This document shows positions 10,645-21,852 of a DNA stretch of 64,000 nucleotides, piece after piece; within the stretch, counting starts at the first letter, position 1; the number at the start of each line of letters is the position of its first letter. A program made the translations under genes and the position numbers. The stretch is taken from NCBI GenBank assembly GCA_963680875.1, contig OY804585.1:24880186-24944185 (forward strand), read 5' to 3'. Below the pieces are notes generated by a model. The model worked only from the letters and a program-made list of their open reading frames with translations, did not search any database and was not told where the DNA came from. The stretch is from Bathymodiolus brooksi (Eukaryota > Mollusca > Bivalvia > Mytilida > Modiolidae).

Positions 10645-12201
10645 CAGGGGTGTAGCTGGAAGTAAAACTATGTGCAATCAAAGAACTTCGGCGAGGGGTC
10701 TGGGGGCTGCCTAAGGCCCCCATCGGGTCCAGGGCGACCAGGGGGGGGGAAGCCCCCCGGAAGGCCAGCGTTTCTAGCAATTAAAGAGGTTAATTCCTGC
10801 TGTTAAATCGCTCCTTTTTTACCATCACGTTTCATACATAAAACATTCATCGGTTGACAGAACACTTCAGGAAGTTAATATATATGAACAAAGGAAATAT
10901 GAGGTACAACACCTGTTAAAAAAGAAACGCCTTGATTCCTGAAACCTGCGACTTGTTCCTATAAATTCAGTTTTATACATACCGTCCGCCTTGGTTATTA
11001 AAATTTTATTTTTAGAAAGCTAGCGAATCATCAATGTTTGTTCTGATGGATACTAAATATTTGCTTTTCAAAAAGCTTTGCTGATTAACGGAGATGTTAC
11101 AAAGTAAAACTGAAAAAATATTTAAACAAAAATTGGAACACGTTATTGCATGCACCTTTTGATTCGCAGTCTGTTCATATTGCCATATTGTTTTAAGTGT
11201 TATTTTGTATATTTGTAATAACAATTTGGCAATACAAAATAATTCAAAATGATGAAAGTAATGAATTCCTGCTGTAAAAATCAAAACACATAGTAGTTTG
11301 CGTTATTTGAATTGAATGTCCGTAGCCAAAGTCAACATGACGAGATTTTCCTAAAGTAAATGAGCGCATGACTCTGTTGATGTCAATGTCAATGTCTCTG
11401 TGCACATGCAGTACAGCTAATGAAGTCAGGCGGTCCTGCAGCATTGTTGTCCTCAAGTACGTCTTAAGGCGACAGAGAACAGAGAATGATCTCCCCATCG
11501 TAGCTGTGCTGGCAGGCATGGTGTAAAGTATCAACAAAACGGTGCTGATCGAAGGATAGAGCTCTTCGTTTGTGACGTTAAGGGTGTCCTTCAGATTCGA
11601 TGGTTTAGCGGTTGTCAATGTTGCCCAACCTTTTGATTTCGGCTTTAAAACATAACTATGTCGCAACGTAAATCGGTTTTGTATGTGTCAAATATAACGT
11701 CTACGGTGGCTGGTGTTAGTCTAGGCAAGTTCATTGGTATCAAGTATTGTGCCTGGTATCTGCTGCCATTTTCAAGTAATCTCGCGGTAAGCTCTGTTAT
11801 GTAATAGTCCATAAACGGGTAGTACATAGACCGCTGCCAAAACTGGCTAGGGTTATCAGCGGGATGACCAGCTCGGTTGATCTGTTGGCCCGTTCTCCTT
11901 GGAATAGTCGGTAGAATTTCAAACTGATCGGCAATAGAAACGGCCATATCAAATAACGATCGGGTCCCACACAGTTTGGTCGTTTCGTTCCGAAGTTAAC
12001 TGATTGATAACAACTTCCCTCTCTTTGACCGCTTCTACCAGATCGCATATAAAGCACGTTATAATGATTATTAATTATACTGAAAAAGTGAGATTCTTCC
12101 CATGTCAGAAATAATATTTTTTAGTGCAAGCAAAAATATTTTTTTTTGCCGAAATGATGTGCAAGCAATTGATTTTTTGCGTAAAGGCAGCTACGCGCCT
12201 G
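10645..12201 (-). mobile_element. hAT-like DNA transposon, degraded
   Basis: One end reads CAGGGGTGTAGCTGG and the opposite end, on the other strand, CAGGCGCGTAGCTGC: imperfect terminal inverted repeats of the CAGnGGCGTAGCT type seen on animal hAT elements. A transposase remnant lies inside on the minus strand. Near the left end there is a GC-rich stretch with runs of G (10735-10765). Only a 5-bp TACAT match flanks the ends, so a clean 8-bp target duplication is not evident. It is shorter than an autonomous hAT, so it is an internally deleted, decayed copy. Confidence 0.82.
11290..11990 (-). pseudogene. hAT transposase C-terminal remnant (ZMYM/THAP12-like lineage), frameshifted
   Basis: An upstream piece (about 11645-11947) reads IPRRTGQQINRAGHPADNP and YYPFMDYYITELTARLL. 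This is the segment before the dimerisation domain in hAT transposases, where family members have R-x-x-R-x-N-x-P-A followed by PF-x-D-x-x-x-x-EL-x-x-R. A second piece in another frame (about 11330-11666) reads LYPSISTVLLILYTMPASTA, then FSVLCRLKTYLRTTM and DRLTSLAVLHVHRDI. This is the hAT C-terminal dimerisation domain (STA-x-x-RSFS-x-L-x-x-x-K-x-x-LR). The shift near 11650 breaks the gene. Confidence 0.88.
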
Positions 12202-12466
12202 TACATGTTTGATTGTATTATGTACATGTATAAAAAAAAACATAATTTCAACCCAAGTACACTGTATTGTTTATTTTGCATGTACCAGTAGCTTTGACAT
12301 TAAATGTGTAAGTATTTACTTAACACAGAAAATGTTTAATCATTGTATTGCCTTCTTTTGATCCTTTTAAATCATTTTGTTAATTGAAATTTTCAATGAA
12401 ATAACAACAAATATATATGTTAAATCTGTTAATTCCTAAAACCTAATAAATCAGTTTTATTAATTA
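12202..12466. other. AT-rich intron
   Basis: AT-rich, no recognisable element. Confidence 0.5.
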
Positions 12467-12726
12467 AAGATTGGTTTATGGTGCATAACGCCACTAACAA
12501 CAATATTTCATTCATATTGTGGCGGTCAGTTTTATTGGTGGAGGAAATCAGAGTACCCAGAGAAAACCATCGGCCTGTCGCAAATCACTGACAAACTTTA
12601 TCACATAATGTTCGGGTACACCTCACCATGAACAGGGTTCGAACTCACAACTTTAGTGGTGATAGGCACTGATTGCACAGGTAGTTGTAAATCCAACCTC
12701 TGTGCGATCACGACCACAACAGCCCC
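12467..12726 (-). mobile_element. tRNA-derived SINE (family S)
   Basis: Reverse-oriented copy. It starts on the plus strand with the tail complement (GGTTTATGGTGCATAACGCC...GTGGCGGTCAGTTTTATTGG) and ends with the tRNA-like head complement (GGTTCGAACTCACAACTTTA, GGTAGTTGTAAATCCAAC). Nearly full-length. Confidence 0.88.
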
Positions 12727-13157
12727 TGTTTTATTAATCAAATAGCATCTGTTAATCAGCAAACAATCTTAGCCTTAGGACACGTGCTATTTATAATTGT
12801 TGTTAAAGTTATTGTATGACATGACTTCTTACGTCATGTTAAAGTGTGTTATTCCTGACACAGGAAATCATTTTGATGATAATCATAGCTTAATCTACTA
12901 TTGTATTTGTCATCATAACTTCTGTTCACTGTTGTCAAGAGAGGTAGTTTTTGGTGGGAGTGGCATTATAATAGAGGTGACTACTATATGAGTATTTATT
13001 GTCACTTTCAGCAATTTCTCAGCTAAATAAAGACCTACCAGGCTGAATTGAGTAGAAATGAAAGCAGGACAGTTATAATGAACTGATCTGTGACCATAAA
13101 AAAACAAGGGGGGGCTAGTTGTCAGGAGGGTTTTATCCTATGATTACATCTACTTAG
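12727..13157. other. Intron, no feature seen
   Basis: No recognisable element. The two overlapping short open frames on opposite strands have no coding character. Confidence 0.45.
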
Positions 13158-13535
13158 AAGCTGGGGATATACAGTAGTGATCAACGGTGGATGAATCAGA
13201 AGCTGGGGATATACAGTAGTTATCAACGGTGGATGAATCAGAAGCTGGGGATATACAGTAGTTATCAACGGTGGATGAATCAGAAGCTGGGGATATACAG
13301 TAGTGATCAACGGTGGATGAATCAGAAGCTGGGGATATACAGTAGTGATCAACGGTGGATGAATCAGAAGCTGGGGATATACAGTAGTTATCAACGGTGG
13401 ATGAATCAGAAGCTGGGGATATACAGTAGTGATCAACGGTGGATGAATCAGAAGCTGGGGATATACAGTAGTGATCAACGGTGGATGAATCAGAAGCTGG
13501 GGATATACAGTAGTGATCAACGGTGGATGAATCAA
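13158..13535. repeat. 42-bp tandem repeat, 9 copies
   Basis: Nine nearly identical 42-bp units (GAAGCTGGGGATATACAGTA, then GTGATCAACGGTGGATGAATCA), varying mainly at GTGATC/GTTATC. Because 42 is divisible by 3 and the unit lacks stops in one frame on each strand, both strands show long repetitive open frames; neither is a credible gene. Confidence 0.96.
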
Positions 13536-13924
13536 TTAATCAAGAGGCTTAACATTTAACATTATTATTTGACCACCTGGACAAGTATTTTACACAAGAA
13601 GCAAGATAGTGTTGGGGTACAGTTGATGATAGCAGTTTGAGCTATATCATGCCTACCAGACTTGAGGGGGCAGGTTATGCTAAAAAAAATTACCAATGAA
13701 ACCCCCAACCTTGGGTGGGTGTTGTAAGAAAGATGATATTAAAACTGAAAGTCTATATCTCTCAGGCACCGTTAACCATAGTTGTTTTTGTCTATCCCAT
13801 TTAAGCCCTTTGGTTTACTTGCTCTCAAAGACATTTAAACTATCTTTATTTGTTTTCCAATCTTTTGATTATGAGTGAACAATGTACTACCTGATGAAGG
13901 TTATTACATAAGTGTGTCATGCAC
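13536..13924. other. Intron, no feature seen
   Basis: No recognised element. An open frame of 60 codons has no domain. Confidence 0.45.
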
Positions 13925-14092
13925 ACTAAATTAGATATCTATGCGGTCACCTTCATTAAGTCACCTGTATTATGAGGCCACTTACTTTTTGTTCTATTGA
14001 ACCTCTTTTAAGAGGTTCCCTGTCTTAATAGACCACATTTTCTTTGTCTCAATGATGACCTCTTAATGCAGGTTTGACTGTGCTTCTATTAT
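13925..14092. mobile_element. Short non-autonomous DNA element (GGTGACCT family), copy 2
   Basis: Contains GCGGTCACCTTCATTAAGTC, TTGAACCTCTTTTAAGAGG and GATGACCTCTTAATGCAGG, then TTTGACTGTGC. Homologous in block order to the copies at 9595 and 21168. Confidence 0.6.
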
Positions 14093-15127
14093 AATCAGTT
14101 ATTGGTGATCATAAATTAAGAGTGTATTATACATCAGTGTGTACTATACACAATAAATTACGGTAAACATCCTCACAATAAACTTTTTTGACTTACAAGC
14201 CTGAAGAAGTATCTGATAGAATCTTTATTAAACACATGCTAAAAGAGCTAAATAATTTTCAATATGACTTAACAGGCCAGAAAATATTTTTACAGGTCTT
14301 TTTTTTTTCAGAGGTCCTTGTAGGATAAAATTTTGATGAGTACCAAACCAAAAATTAAGGGTACCACTTGCTATTTCTTGTGAAAAATAGTCAGTCCCAA
14401 GGACAAGTGACGAATCTAGGACTCGCCTAGACGAGTTCCAAGTATCTCTGGGCCTGGGGCTTCATGCCTATGGGCAATGGTAAAAGGTGAAGACTGGCAG
14501 AGTTTGGAATAGACATACGAAAATGTAACAACAAATATAGCTGTGTTCCATCCTCTATATTTCTTCATTAACAGCACCATACATAAAGATCTACATGTAC
14601 ATGCAATGTTTTTTACATACATTAAATTTGTCACATTTATCACGATAAACAATGTTTAAATCAATGATAAACTATAAAAAATGCTTAAATCAATGATCCC
14701 ATCTCCTGATTAAACAACATTACTTTACATTAATTTTGTCACTTTTGTCATGTGACTTAAGTACATGTAGTAGATAATCAAAGAATGTTAAAACAAACTT
14801 TTTTTTTGCCTTGATTTATATTAAAATTTCTGTTTGGACAGTTACAATGTGTATCAGGATATGATGTTTAAATACATACATGTTATACATAGATACTGTC
14901 ACTTGATTTTGTAAGCATTGGTGGGGTGAAATTATTGACACAAAATGGAAGAACATGTCCATAGAACATGGATGTCCTAGCTTCCAACAAAAGTACACAG
15001 GGTCATAACTCCAGTATGTCAAAATGGTAAAGTACAAAATCAAACTTGGTCTTACCATAGGACATCCATAGGACACAGATGACTCAGCTTCCAGATGAAG
15101 TAAACAGGGGCATAACTCCACAATGGA
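14093..15127. other. AT-rich intron
   Basis: No element recognised with confidence. A weak internal repetition (GTCCATAGAACATGGATGTCC-like and GACATCCATAGGACACAGAT-like) lies at 14950-15090. Confidence 0.45.
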
Positions 15128-15813
15128 ACTAGAGGCTCAGTGGGCTCAGACTGTGTCACTCACCTTTCATTCTGCTTTGAGGAAACTTAACAGAACCTCC
15201 CATAGGTGCTTCTCATCAAGTTTTGGTCATTTGGCTAAGCAGTTACAGAGAAGAAGATATTTAGAAGTCGACCAATCAGAAACAAGAATGGCCTGTGGCG
15301 GCCATGTTTATTAACGGATCAGAACTAAATGAGCAATCTTTATAGATGACCTTCCAAGGATGCTTCCTACCAAGTGTCGATTCATTTGGCAAAGTGGTTT
15401 CAGAGAAGAACATTTTTTAGAAAACAACCGATCAGAAAAAAGAATGGTCTGTGGTGGCCATGTTTGTTAACGGATCGGAACTAAATGAGCAATCTTTATA
15501 AAGGACCTTCCAAGGATGCTTCCTACCATGTTTCGATCCATTTGGCCAAGCGGTTTCAGAGGAGACGATTTTTTAGAAATCAACCAATCAGAAACAAAAA
15601 TTGCCTATGGTGGCCATGTTTGTTAATGGATCGGGACAAAATTAGCAATCTTTAGAGAGGACCTTCCATAGATGCTTCCTACCAAGTTTCACTTCATTTG
15701 GCTGAGGGGTTTCATAGGAGAAGATTAAAATGTGAAAAGTTAACGGACGACGACGACAGACGATGGACGCCAAGTGATGGCAAAAGCTCACATTGCCTTT
15801 TGGCAAGGTGAGC
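15128..15813 (+). mobile_element. Modular AGGTGAGC element, copy A2
   Basis: Starts ACTAGAGGCTCAGTGGGCTC, contains about four core units of 155 bp, then GTGAAAAGTTAACGGACGAC and a terminal hairpin CTCACATTGCC...GGCAAGGTGAGC. It is followed after only TA by copy A3 in the same orientation, so the two form a head-to-tail pair. Confidence 0.88.
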
Positions 15814-15815
15814 TA

Positions 15816-16937
15816 ACTAGAGACTCAGTGGGCTGAGCCTGTGTCACTCACCTTTCATTCTGCTTTGAGGAAACTTAACACAGAACCTTCCATAGGTGCT
15901 TCCCACCAAATTTCGGTTCATTTGGCTAAGCAGTTTCAGAGAAGAAGATTTTTAGAAATCGACCAACCAGAAACAAGAATTGCCTATGGCAGCCATGTTT
16001 GTTAATGGATCGGGACAAAATCAGCAATCTTTATAGAGAACCGTCCATATATGTTTCCTACAAAGTTTCGGTTCATTTGGCAAAGCGGTTTCAGAGGAGA
16101 AGATTTTTAGAAATCGACCAATCAGAAACAAGAACTGCCTGTGGCAGCCATGTTTGTTAATGGATCGGGATGAAATGAGAAATCTTTATAGAGGACCTTC
16201 CATCGATGCTTCCTACCAAGTTTCGGTTCATTTAGCAAAGCGGTTTCAAAGGAGAAGATTTTTAGAAATCGACCAATCAGAAACAAGAATTGCCTGTGGC
16301 GGCCATGTTTGTCAATGGATTGGGACGAAATTAGCAATCTTTACAGAGGACCTGCCATAGATGCTTCCTACTAAGTTTCAGTTCATTTGGCCAAATGGTT
16401 TCAGAGGAGAAGAATTTTAAAAATCAGCTAATCAGAAACAAGAATCACCTGTGGTGGCCATGTTTGTTAATGGATCGGGACGAAATGAACAATCTTTATA
16501 GAGGACCGCCCATAGATGATACCTAGCAAGTTTCGGTTCATTTGGTTAAGCAGTTTCAGAGGAGAAGATTTTTTAGAAATCAACCAATCAGAAACAAGAA
16601 TTGTCTGTGGCGGCTGTTTGTTAACCGATCGGGACGAAATGAGCAATCTTTACAGAGGACCTTCCAAAGATGCTTCCTACCAAGTTTCAGTTCATTTCGG
16701 TTTCAGAGGAGAACAATTTAAAAAAAATCAGCCAATCAGAAACAAGAATTGTCTGGTGGCCATGTTTGTTAACAGATCGGGACAAAATTAGACCTTCCAT
16801 AGATGCTTCCTACCAAGTTTTGGTTCATTTGGCTAAGGGGTCTCAGAGGAGAAGATTAAAATGTGAAAAGTTAATGGACGACAGACAACGGACACCAAGT
16901 GATGGCAAAAGCTCACATTGCCTTTGACAAGGTGAGC
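15816..16937 (+). mobile_element. Modular AGGTGAGC element, copy A3
   Basis: Starts ACTAGAGACTCAGTGGGCTG. GTTAATGGATC-type landmarks at 16001, 16156, 16311, 16466 and 16620 give a strict period of about 155 bp. It ends with GACGACAGACAACGGACACC and the hairpin CTCACATTGCCTTTGACAAGGTGAGC. Longer than A2 because it carries more core units. Confidence 0.9.
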
Positions 16938-17280
16938 TAAAAAGTGGTTCGAAATTGAACACGGCCTTCCTTTTATGGTCCCTAATCATCTTGTGTAAAA
17001 ATTTCAAATGATTTGCTTAAAAGGGACTTAAATTATTGAGAAGAAACCAAATGTAGTACATACAGACATTATGTAACATACGGACATGGGTAAAACTTAA
17101 TGCCCCAGATGTCTAGTGGCAAGGGCATAAAAATATCTGTTATGAACTTAAAAAATTCCTTCACACCAACCTTTGTATTGATTGGCACTTTTGATCCCTT
17201 GTATATAAGGAACATAATAACAACATATTCATAAAAAACATTAACTTTGTAGTGTTTGGTTCTAATTGGCCCAGTTCTTT
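16938..17280. other. Intron, no feature seen
   Basis: No recognised element between copy A3 and the foldback element that follows. Confidence 0.45.
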
Positions 17281-17299
17281 CAGGGCATGTGCTAAAAGG

Positions 17300-17432
17300 T
17301 GGAGTGGAGTCGTGGAGTGGAGTCTTGGAGACTCCAAGTTGGAGTGGAGTTTTGAAGACTCCAAGTTGGAGTGGAGTCTTGAAGACTCCAAGTTGGAGTG
17401 GAGTCTTGAAGACTCCAAGTTGGAGTGTAGTC
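17300..17432. repeat. 27-bp tandem repeat inside the foldback left arm
   Basis: About five copies of GGAGTGGAGTCTTGAAGACT plus CCAAGTT. The unit is itself nearly palindromic (AGTCTTGAAGACT). The matching right arm at 19895-19950 holds fewer copies, so the array grew after the palindrome formed. Confidence 0.9.
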
Positions 17433-17480
17433 TTTGATTTTTCTGTAGATGTATTTTGCAAACTAGGAATTGATAAATAA

Positions 17481-19292
17481 ACTAGAGGCTCAGGTGAGCC
17501 TGTATCGCTCACCTGACATAAATAAGTCCTCTTAAGAATGTCTGCATGCTGAATACATCTAAGTTACTATTCAAATCCCATACTGCCATAGGGTTCTATG
17601 TTAAAACTATGTCTGCTCATGGCAGCCATCTTGGATGGAGGTCGTGGTCACCGGACACAATTTTGAAAGTATACTACCCAAGGACCATCCATGCCATGTT
17701 TGCTTTAAATTGGCTGACTGGTTTCAGAAGAGAAGACTTTTAAACAATTTTCCCATAGGGTCCTATGTTAAAACTATGTCTGCTGACGGCGGCCATTTTG
17801 AACCGAGATCGGGATCACTGAATACAATTTTGGAAGTTGACCACCTAAGGACCATCGATGACGTGTTTGCTATATTGGCTTACTAGTTTCAGAGGAGAAG
17901 ATTTTAAAACATTTTTTCCCATAGGGTCCTATGTTAAAACTACAGTATGTCTGCTGAAGGTGGCCATCTTGGATGGAGGTCAGGGTCACTGGACACAATT
18001 TTGAAAATTGACCACTTAAGGACCATCCATGCCATGTTTGCTTTAAATTGGCTTACTGGTTTCAGAGAAGAAGATTTTTAAATATATTTCCCATTGGGTC
18101 CTATGTTAAAACTATGTTCGCTGATGGTTGCCATCTTGGATGGAGGTCGGGGTCACAGGACATAATTTTGAAAGTTGACCACCTAAGGACCATTCATCCC
18201 ATGTTTGCTTTAAACTGACTTACTGGTTTCACAGGAGAAGACTTTTAAACATTTTTTCCATAGGGTCCTATGTTAAAATTAAGTCGAGTCATGGCGGCCA
18301 TCTTGAATTTCCGATTGGCAAACGATTCACAAGTTTAGTACAGGACCACCCAATGATCATTCCTGCAAAGTCACAATTCAATTGGCTTAGTGGTTTCTAA
18401 CAAGACGATTTTTTAAATTTCGACCAATCAGAACACATTATGGGCCCTGGCAGCCATGTTGGATTTCCGATCAGCGCCAAAAACAAAAATCTTGTATATG
18501 ACCATCCAATGAACATTTCTGCCAAGTTTGATTCAAATCTGTTTTGTGGTTTCAGAAAAAAAGATGAAAATGTGAAATTCCCATAGGGTCCAATGTTAAA
18601 CTAAGTCGAGTCATGGTGGCCATCTTGAATTTCCGATCGGCAAACGATTCACAAGTTTAGTACAGGACCACCCAATGATCATTCCTGCAAAGTAGCAATT
18701 CAATTCGCTTAGTGGTTTCTAACAAGAAGATTTTTAAAATTTCGACCAATCAGAACACATTATGGGCCCTGGCAGCCATGTTGGATTTCCGATCAGTGCC
18801 AAAAACAAAAATCTTGTATATGACCATCCAATGAACATTTCTGCCAAGTTTGGTTCAAATCTGTTTTGTGGTTTCAGAAAAAAAGATGAAAATGTGAAAT
18901 TCCCATAGGGTCCTATGTTAAACTAAGTCGAGTCATGGTGGCCATCTTGAATTTCCGATCGGCAAACGATTCACAATTTTAGTACAGGACCACCCAATGA
19001 TCATTCCTGCAAAGTCACAATTCAATTGACTTAGTGGTTTCTGACAAGAAGATTTTTAAAATTTCAGCCAATGAGAACACATTATGGACCCTGGCAGCCA
19101 TGTTGGATTTCAAATCAGCACCAAAAACACAAATCTGGTAGAGGACCATCCAGTGAACATTTCTGGCAAGTTTGGCTGATTTCTGTTCAGCGGTTTCAGA
19201 GAAGAAGATTTAAATGTGAAAAGCTAACGGACGGACGGACGACGGACGCTTACCCATGACAAAAGCTCACATGGCCTATGGCCAGGTGAGCT
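17481..19292 (+). mobile_element. Modular AGGTGAGC element, copy A4 (different core units)
   Basis: The start ACTAGAGGCTCAGGTGAGCC is followed by GCTCACCT, so the 5' end can itself fold (AGGTGAGC...GCTCACCT). It has two kinds of core: about four or five units of roughly 170 bp (CCCATAGGGTCCTATGTTAA, GCCATCTTGGATGGAGGTC, CCATGTTTGCTTTAAATTGG), then three units of roughly 310 bp (GAGTCATGGCGGCCATCTTG, ACCACCCAATGATCATTCC, CAATCAGAACACATTATGG). It ends GTGAAAAGCTAACGGACGGA and with the hairpin CTCACATGGCC...GGCCAGGTGAGC. It inserted into the foldback element. Confidence 0.88.
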
Positions 19293-19970
19293 AAAAAGTA
19301 GATGATTACTAGATATTTTAAATCTTTTCAACATTTCACACTACATCAATCATATCAAACAGACCATAATTCAATGTTGAATACCAAGCGAGTCTAAACT
19401 CGGGTGATAAATTCTGCTTGATTTCATTATGAATTAAGATATCACAGATCCAACCATTTCATCTTACTTTTATGGCTGGAATTATCAGAAAATGCTATGG
19501 CTATGGACAAGCATTTTCAGAAAGATATGGAAATGCTCCAAATGACCTAGTGCTGAAAAGATATGATCACAGAATATACCTAAGTCCTAGATCTAAAATA
19601 CCGAAACATTCAGCTTCTTTGCAGAACACATATTTTCATTTAAATGTTGACTGTGCTAGGAAGAAAAATCCAGTTTGAATTCAAAGATATCTTAATTCAT
19701 AATGAAATCAAGCAGAATTTATCACCCGAGCATAAGCTGTTATTAGACTCGCTTGGTATTCAACATTGAATTATGGTCTGTTTGATACGATTGATGTAGT
19801 GTGAAATGTTGAAAAGATTTAAAATATCAAGTAATCATCTACTTTTTTATTGATCAATTCCTAGTTTACAAAATACATCTACAGAAAAATCATAAACTAC
19901 ACTCCAACTTGGAGTCTGCAAGACTCCACTCCACGACTCCACTCCACCTTTTAGCACATGACTTCTTTCA

Positions 19971-20410
19971 GAGAGGTCTAAATTGTGAAACAAAGTGATG
20001 ACAATACCATACACATTCCTTTATTTGGGTCAGGTCAGATAAACAGATTACATTTTTAAAGGGACAAAAACATTTTGACATTATACAAATGTATTATCAG
20101 ACACATATGTCAGGTTACAAAAAAATGAAATTGGTATATTTTATAAGATATAAGTCGACTCTATCATATTTAACATACATTTTTCTATTATATTTTATCA
20201 GTCGACTCTATCATATTTAACATACATGTTCCTGTAACAGGAGAAGAAAACTTATAATTATAAATGTTCCCAGAGAGAAGAATATGTTACACTTCCTTAT
20301 TCATTTATGACAATTATTATTAACATAAAAATTGCCTAATTTTTATACATAGTTTATTTTTCATTCTAACCATATACAAATAAGATGTTGCACGCTACGT
20401 CATGCTAAGA
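19971..20410. other. AT-rich intron
   Basis: Contains a short direct repeat CGACTCTATCATATTTAACA at about 20156 and 20203. Otherwise nothing recognised. Confidence 0.5.
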
Positions 20411-20833
20411 ATACCCCCACTCATTCATTTGTAAGTCGCACGGTAAACAGGAAGTAGATGTGCGGTAAACCTGGAAAGGGGAGACACGGTACAAGTCACC
20501 ATGCCAAAGCCATATATCAAATATAAAATCATTTCTTCCAGTAGAAGCTGAGATAACTGTTACGAAAGTTTTCATTACAGCAAACATGAAAAATTCGAAG
20601 TCGCACTGTAAACAGGAAGTAGATGTGCAGTAAACCTGGAAAGGGGAGACACGGTACAAGTCACCATGCCAAAGCCATATATCAAATATAAAATCATTTC
20701 TTCCAGTAGAAGCTGAGATATCTGTTACGAAAGTGTGAACGGACGATGGACAAACGGACGGACAAACGGACGGACGGACGGACGGACAGACAAGGTGATT
20801 CCAATATAGCCCCCACTCTATGAGTGGGGGTAT
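20411..20833 (+). mobile_element. Modular hairpin-ended element, family B
   Basis: One end reads ATACCCCCACTC and the other GAGTGGGGGTAT, the latter as part of a hairpin CCCCCACTC-TAT-GAGTGGGGG. Inside are two direct units, period about 165 bp, each with AAGTCGCAC, CAGGAAGTAGATGTG, GGAAAGGGGAGACACGGTAC and AGCTGAGATAnCTGTTACGA. A GACGG-rich spacer (20741-20800) follows before the hairpin. The order of core units, GACGG tract and terminal hairpin matches the AGGTGAGC family although the sequences differ. Confidence 0.85.
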
Positions 20834-21167
20834 AAAATGTACTTTTTATATTTCTGCAGGGTTTTCCCTAATTTTAGGAGTGACAGGCCCTTGATTATTT
20901 TGAACAGGCCCGATGAGGACAGTGCACACCTTCATATTACTTCATGACACTTGTATGGTACAATCCCTCCCTCACCTGTGAAGCTAAGAATGAATTTCAC
21001 CATTTACAGGGTAGATGGACTTTCAGGGAGTCTTAGTTCTGTAATCTTGAACTTTCTCAACTGAAAAGATTATGTCATCAAGGGGTCAGAGTTTGGGTCA
21101 TTTTGACCTAGAAATGTACATGATGCACACTCACATTATTTCTGTTTTTTTCCATATACATGTACAG
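20834..21167. other. Intron, no feature seen
   Basis: No recognised element. Confidence 0.45.
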
Positions 21168-21313
21168 TCCATACGGTCACCTCTATTAAGCAGTCACCTG
21201 CATTTAAAGGTCCCATCAAAGAAAATATCATATGAATTGAACCTCTTTTAGGAGGTCACCTGTCTTATAAGGCCACTTTTTCTTTCTCCCAAAGGTGTAC
21301 ATGGTTCGACTGT
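21168..21313. mobile_element. Short non-autonomous DNA element (GGTGACCT family), copy 3
   Basis: Begins TACAGTCCATACGGTCACCT, contains TTGAACCTCTTTTAGGAGG and CACCTGTCTTATAAGGCCAC, and ends GGTTCGACTGTATT. The outer TACAGTC/GACTGTA pair supports TA-flanked terminal inverted repeats. Confidence 0.65.
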
Positions 21314-21852
21314 ATTGTGATTTCATCACTATAAATGAACTTGTGTCAAAGTTGCTCCTGTAAGACTTGATACAAACTCTATAGCTAGTCAAGAGCTGCA
21401 GTAATACTCTAAATCTCTATTACCATATACCAGTACATATATCTATAAATAGATTCTCCTTTCTGTTTCTCTTATGACCAAACTGTCAAAAATATTTCAG
21501 TTGTTAATTTCCTTTTTTAACGGTGTACGTGCCATGGTGTACGTACCATCGAAAGGAAACAGGCAGGAAATTCTCAATCAGAAATCTATTCACTGTAGTG
21601 ATTAATAATATTATGACAATCAACCACCTGGTAATACATATAAGCCAGGCCTTTCAATAAGGGGAAGTACCAGGTAATTTTACATGCCTAAAATGATCTT
21701 TGTTATCTCTTGATTTTAAAGATAAGATATTCATGAGAATTGTTCAAATTTCAATAAAAAGTACAACCTGTAAATAGTGAAGTATTGGTAGATTTGGAAA
21801 ATATTGAAAGCCCTAGTAAACATGTTAAGAATACAAGAAAGTTATGTATACT
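21314..21852. other. AT-rich intron, no feature seen
   Basis: No recognised element. The direct neighbour to the right is the 52-bp array. Confidence 0.45.

Larger units (their letters stand above)
17281..19970. mobile_element. Large foldback (palindromic) element, left arm interrupted by copy A4
   Basis: The right arm (about 19680-19970) is the reverse complement of a left arm that is split in two: 17281-17480 and 19293-19445. Both arms share GCATGTGCTAAAAGG, the GGAGTGGAGTCnTGnAGACT block, CTGTAGATGTATTTTGCAAA, CTAGGAATTGAT, AAAGTAGATGATTACT, ATATTTTAAATC and GAATACCAAGCGAGTCTAA. Removing 17481-19292 restores one uninterrupted palindrome of about 880 bp with arms of about 300-350 bp and a spacer of about 240 bp (19446-19680). 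It has no gene; ends and target duplication are not certain. Confidence 0.85.

Noticed and set aside
13122..13559. Open frames of 122 and 137 codons on opposite strands
   Set aside because: Both are products of a 42-bp satellite whose length is a multiple of three. No codon bias, domain or splice context.
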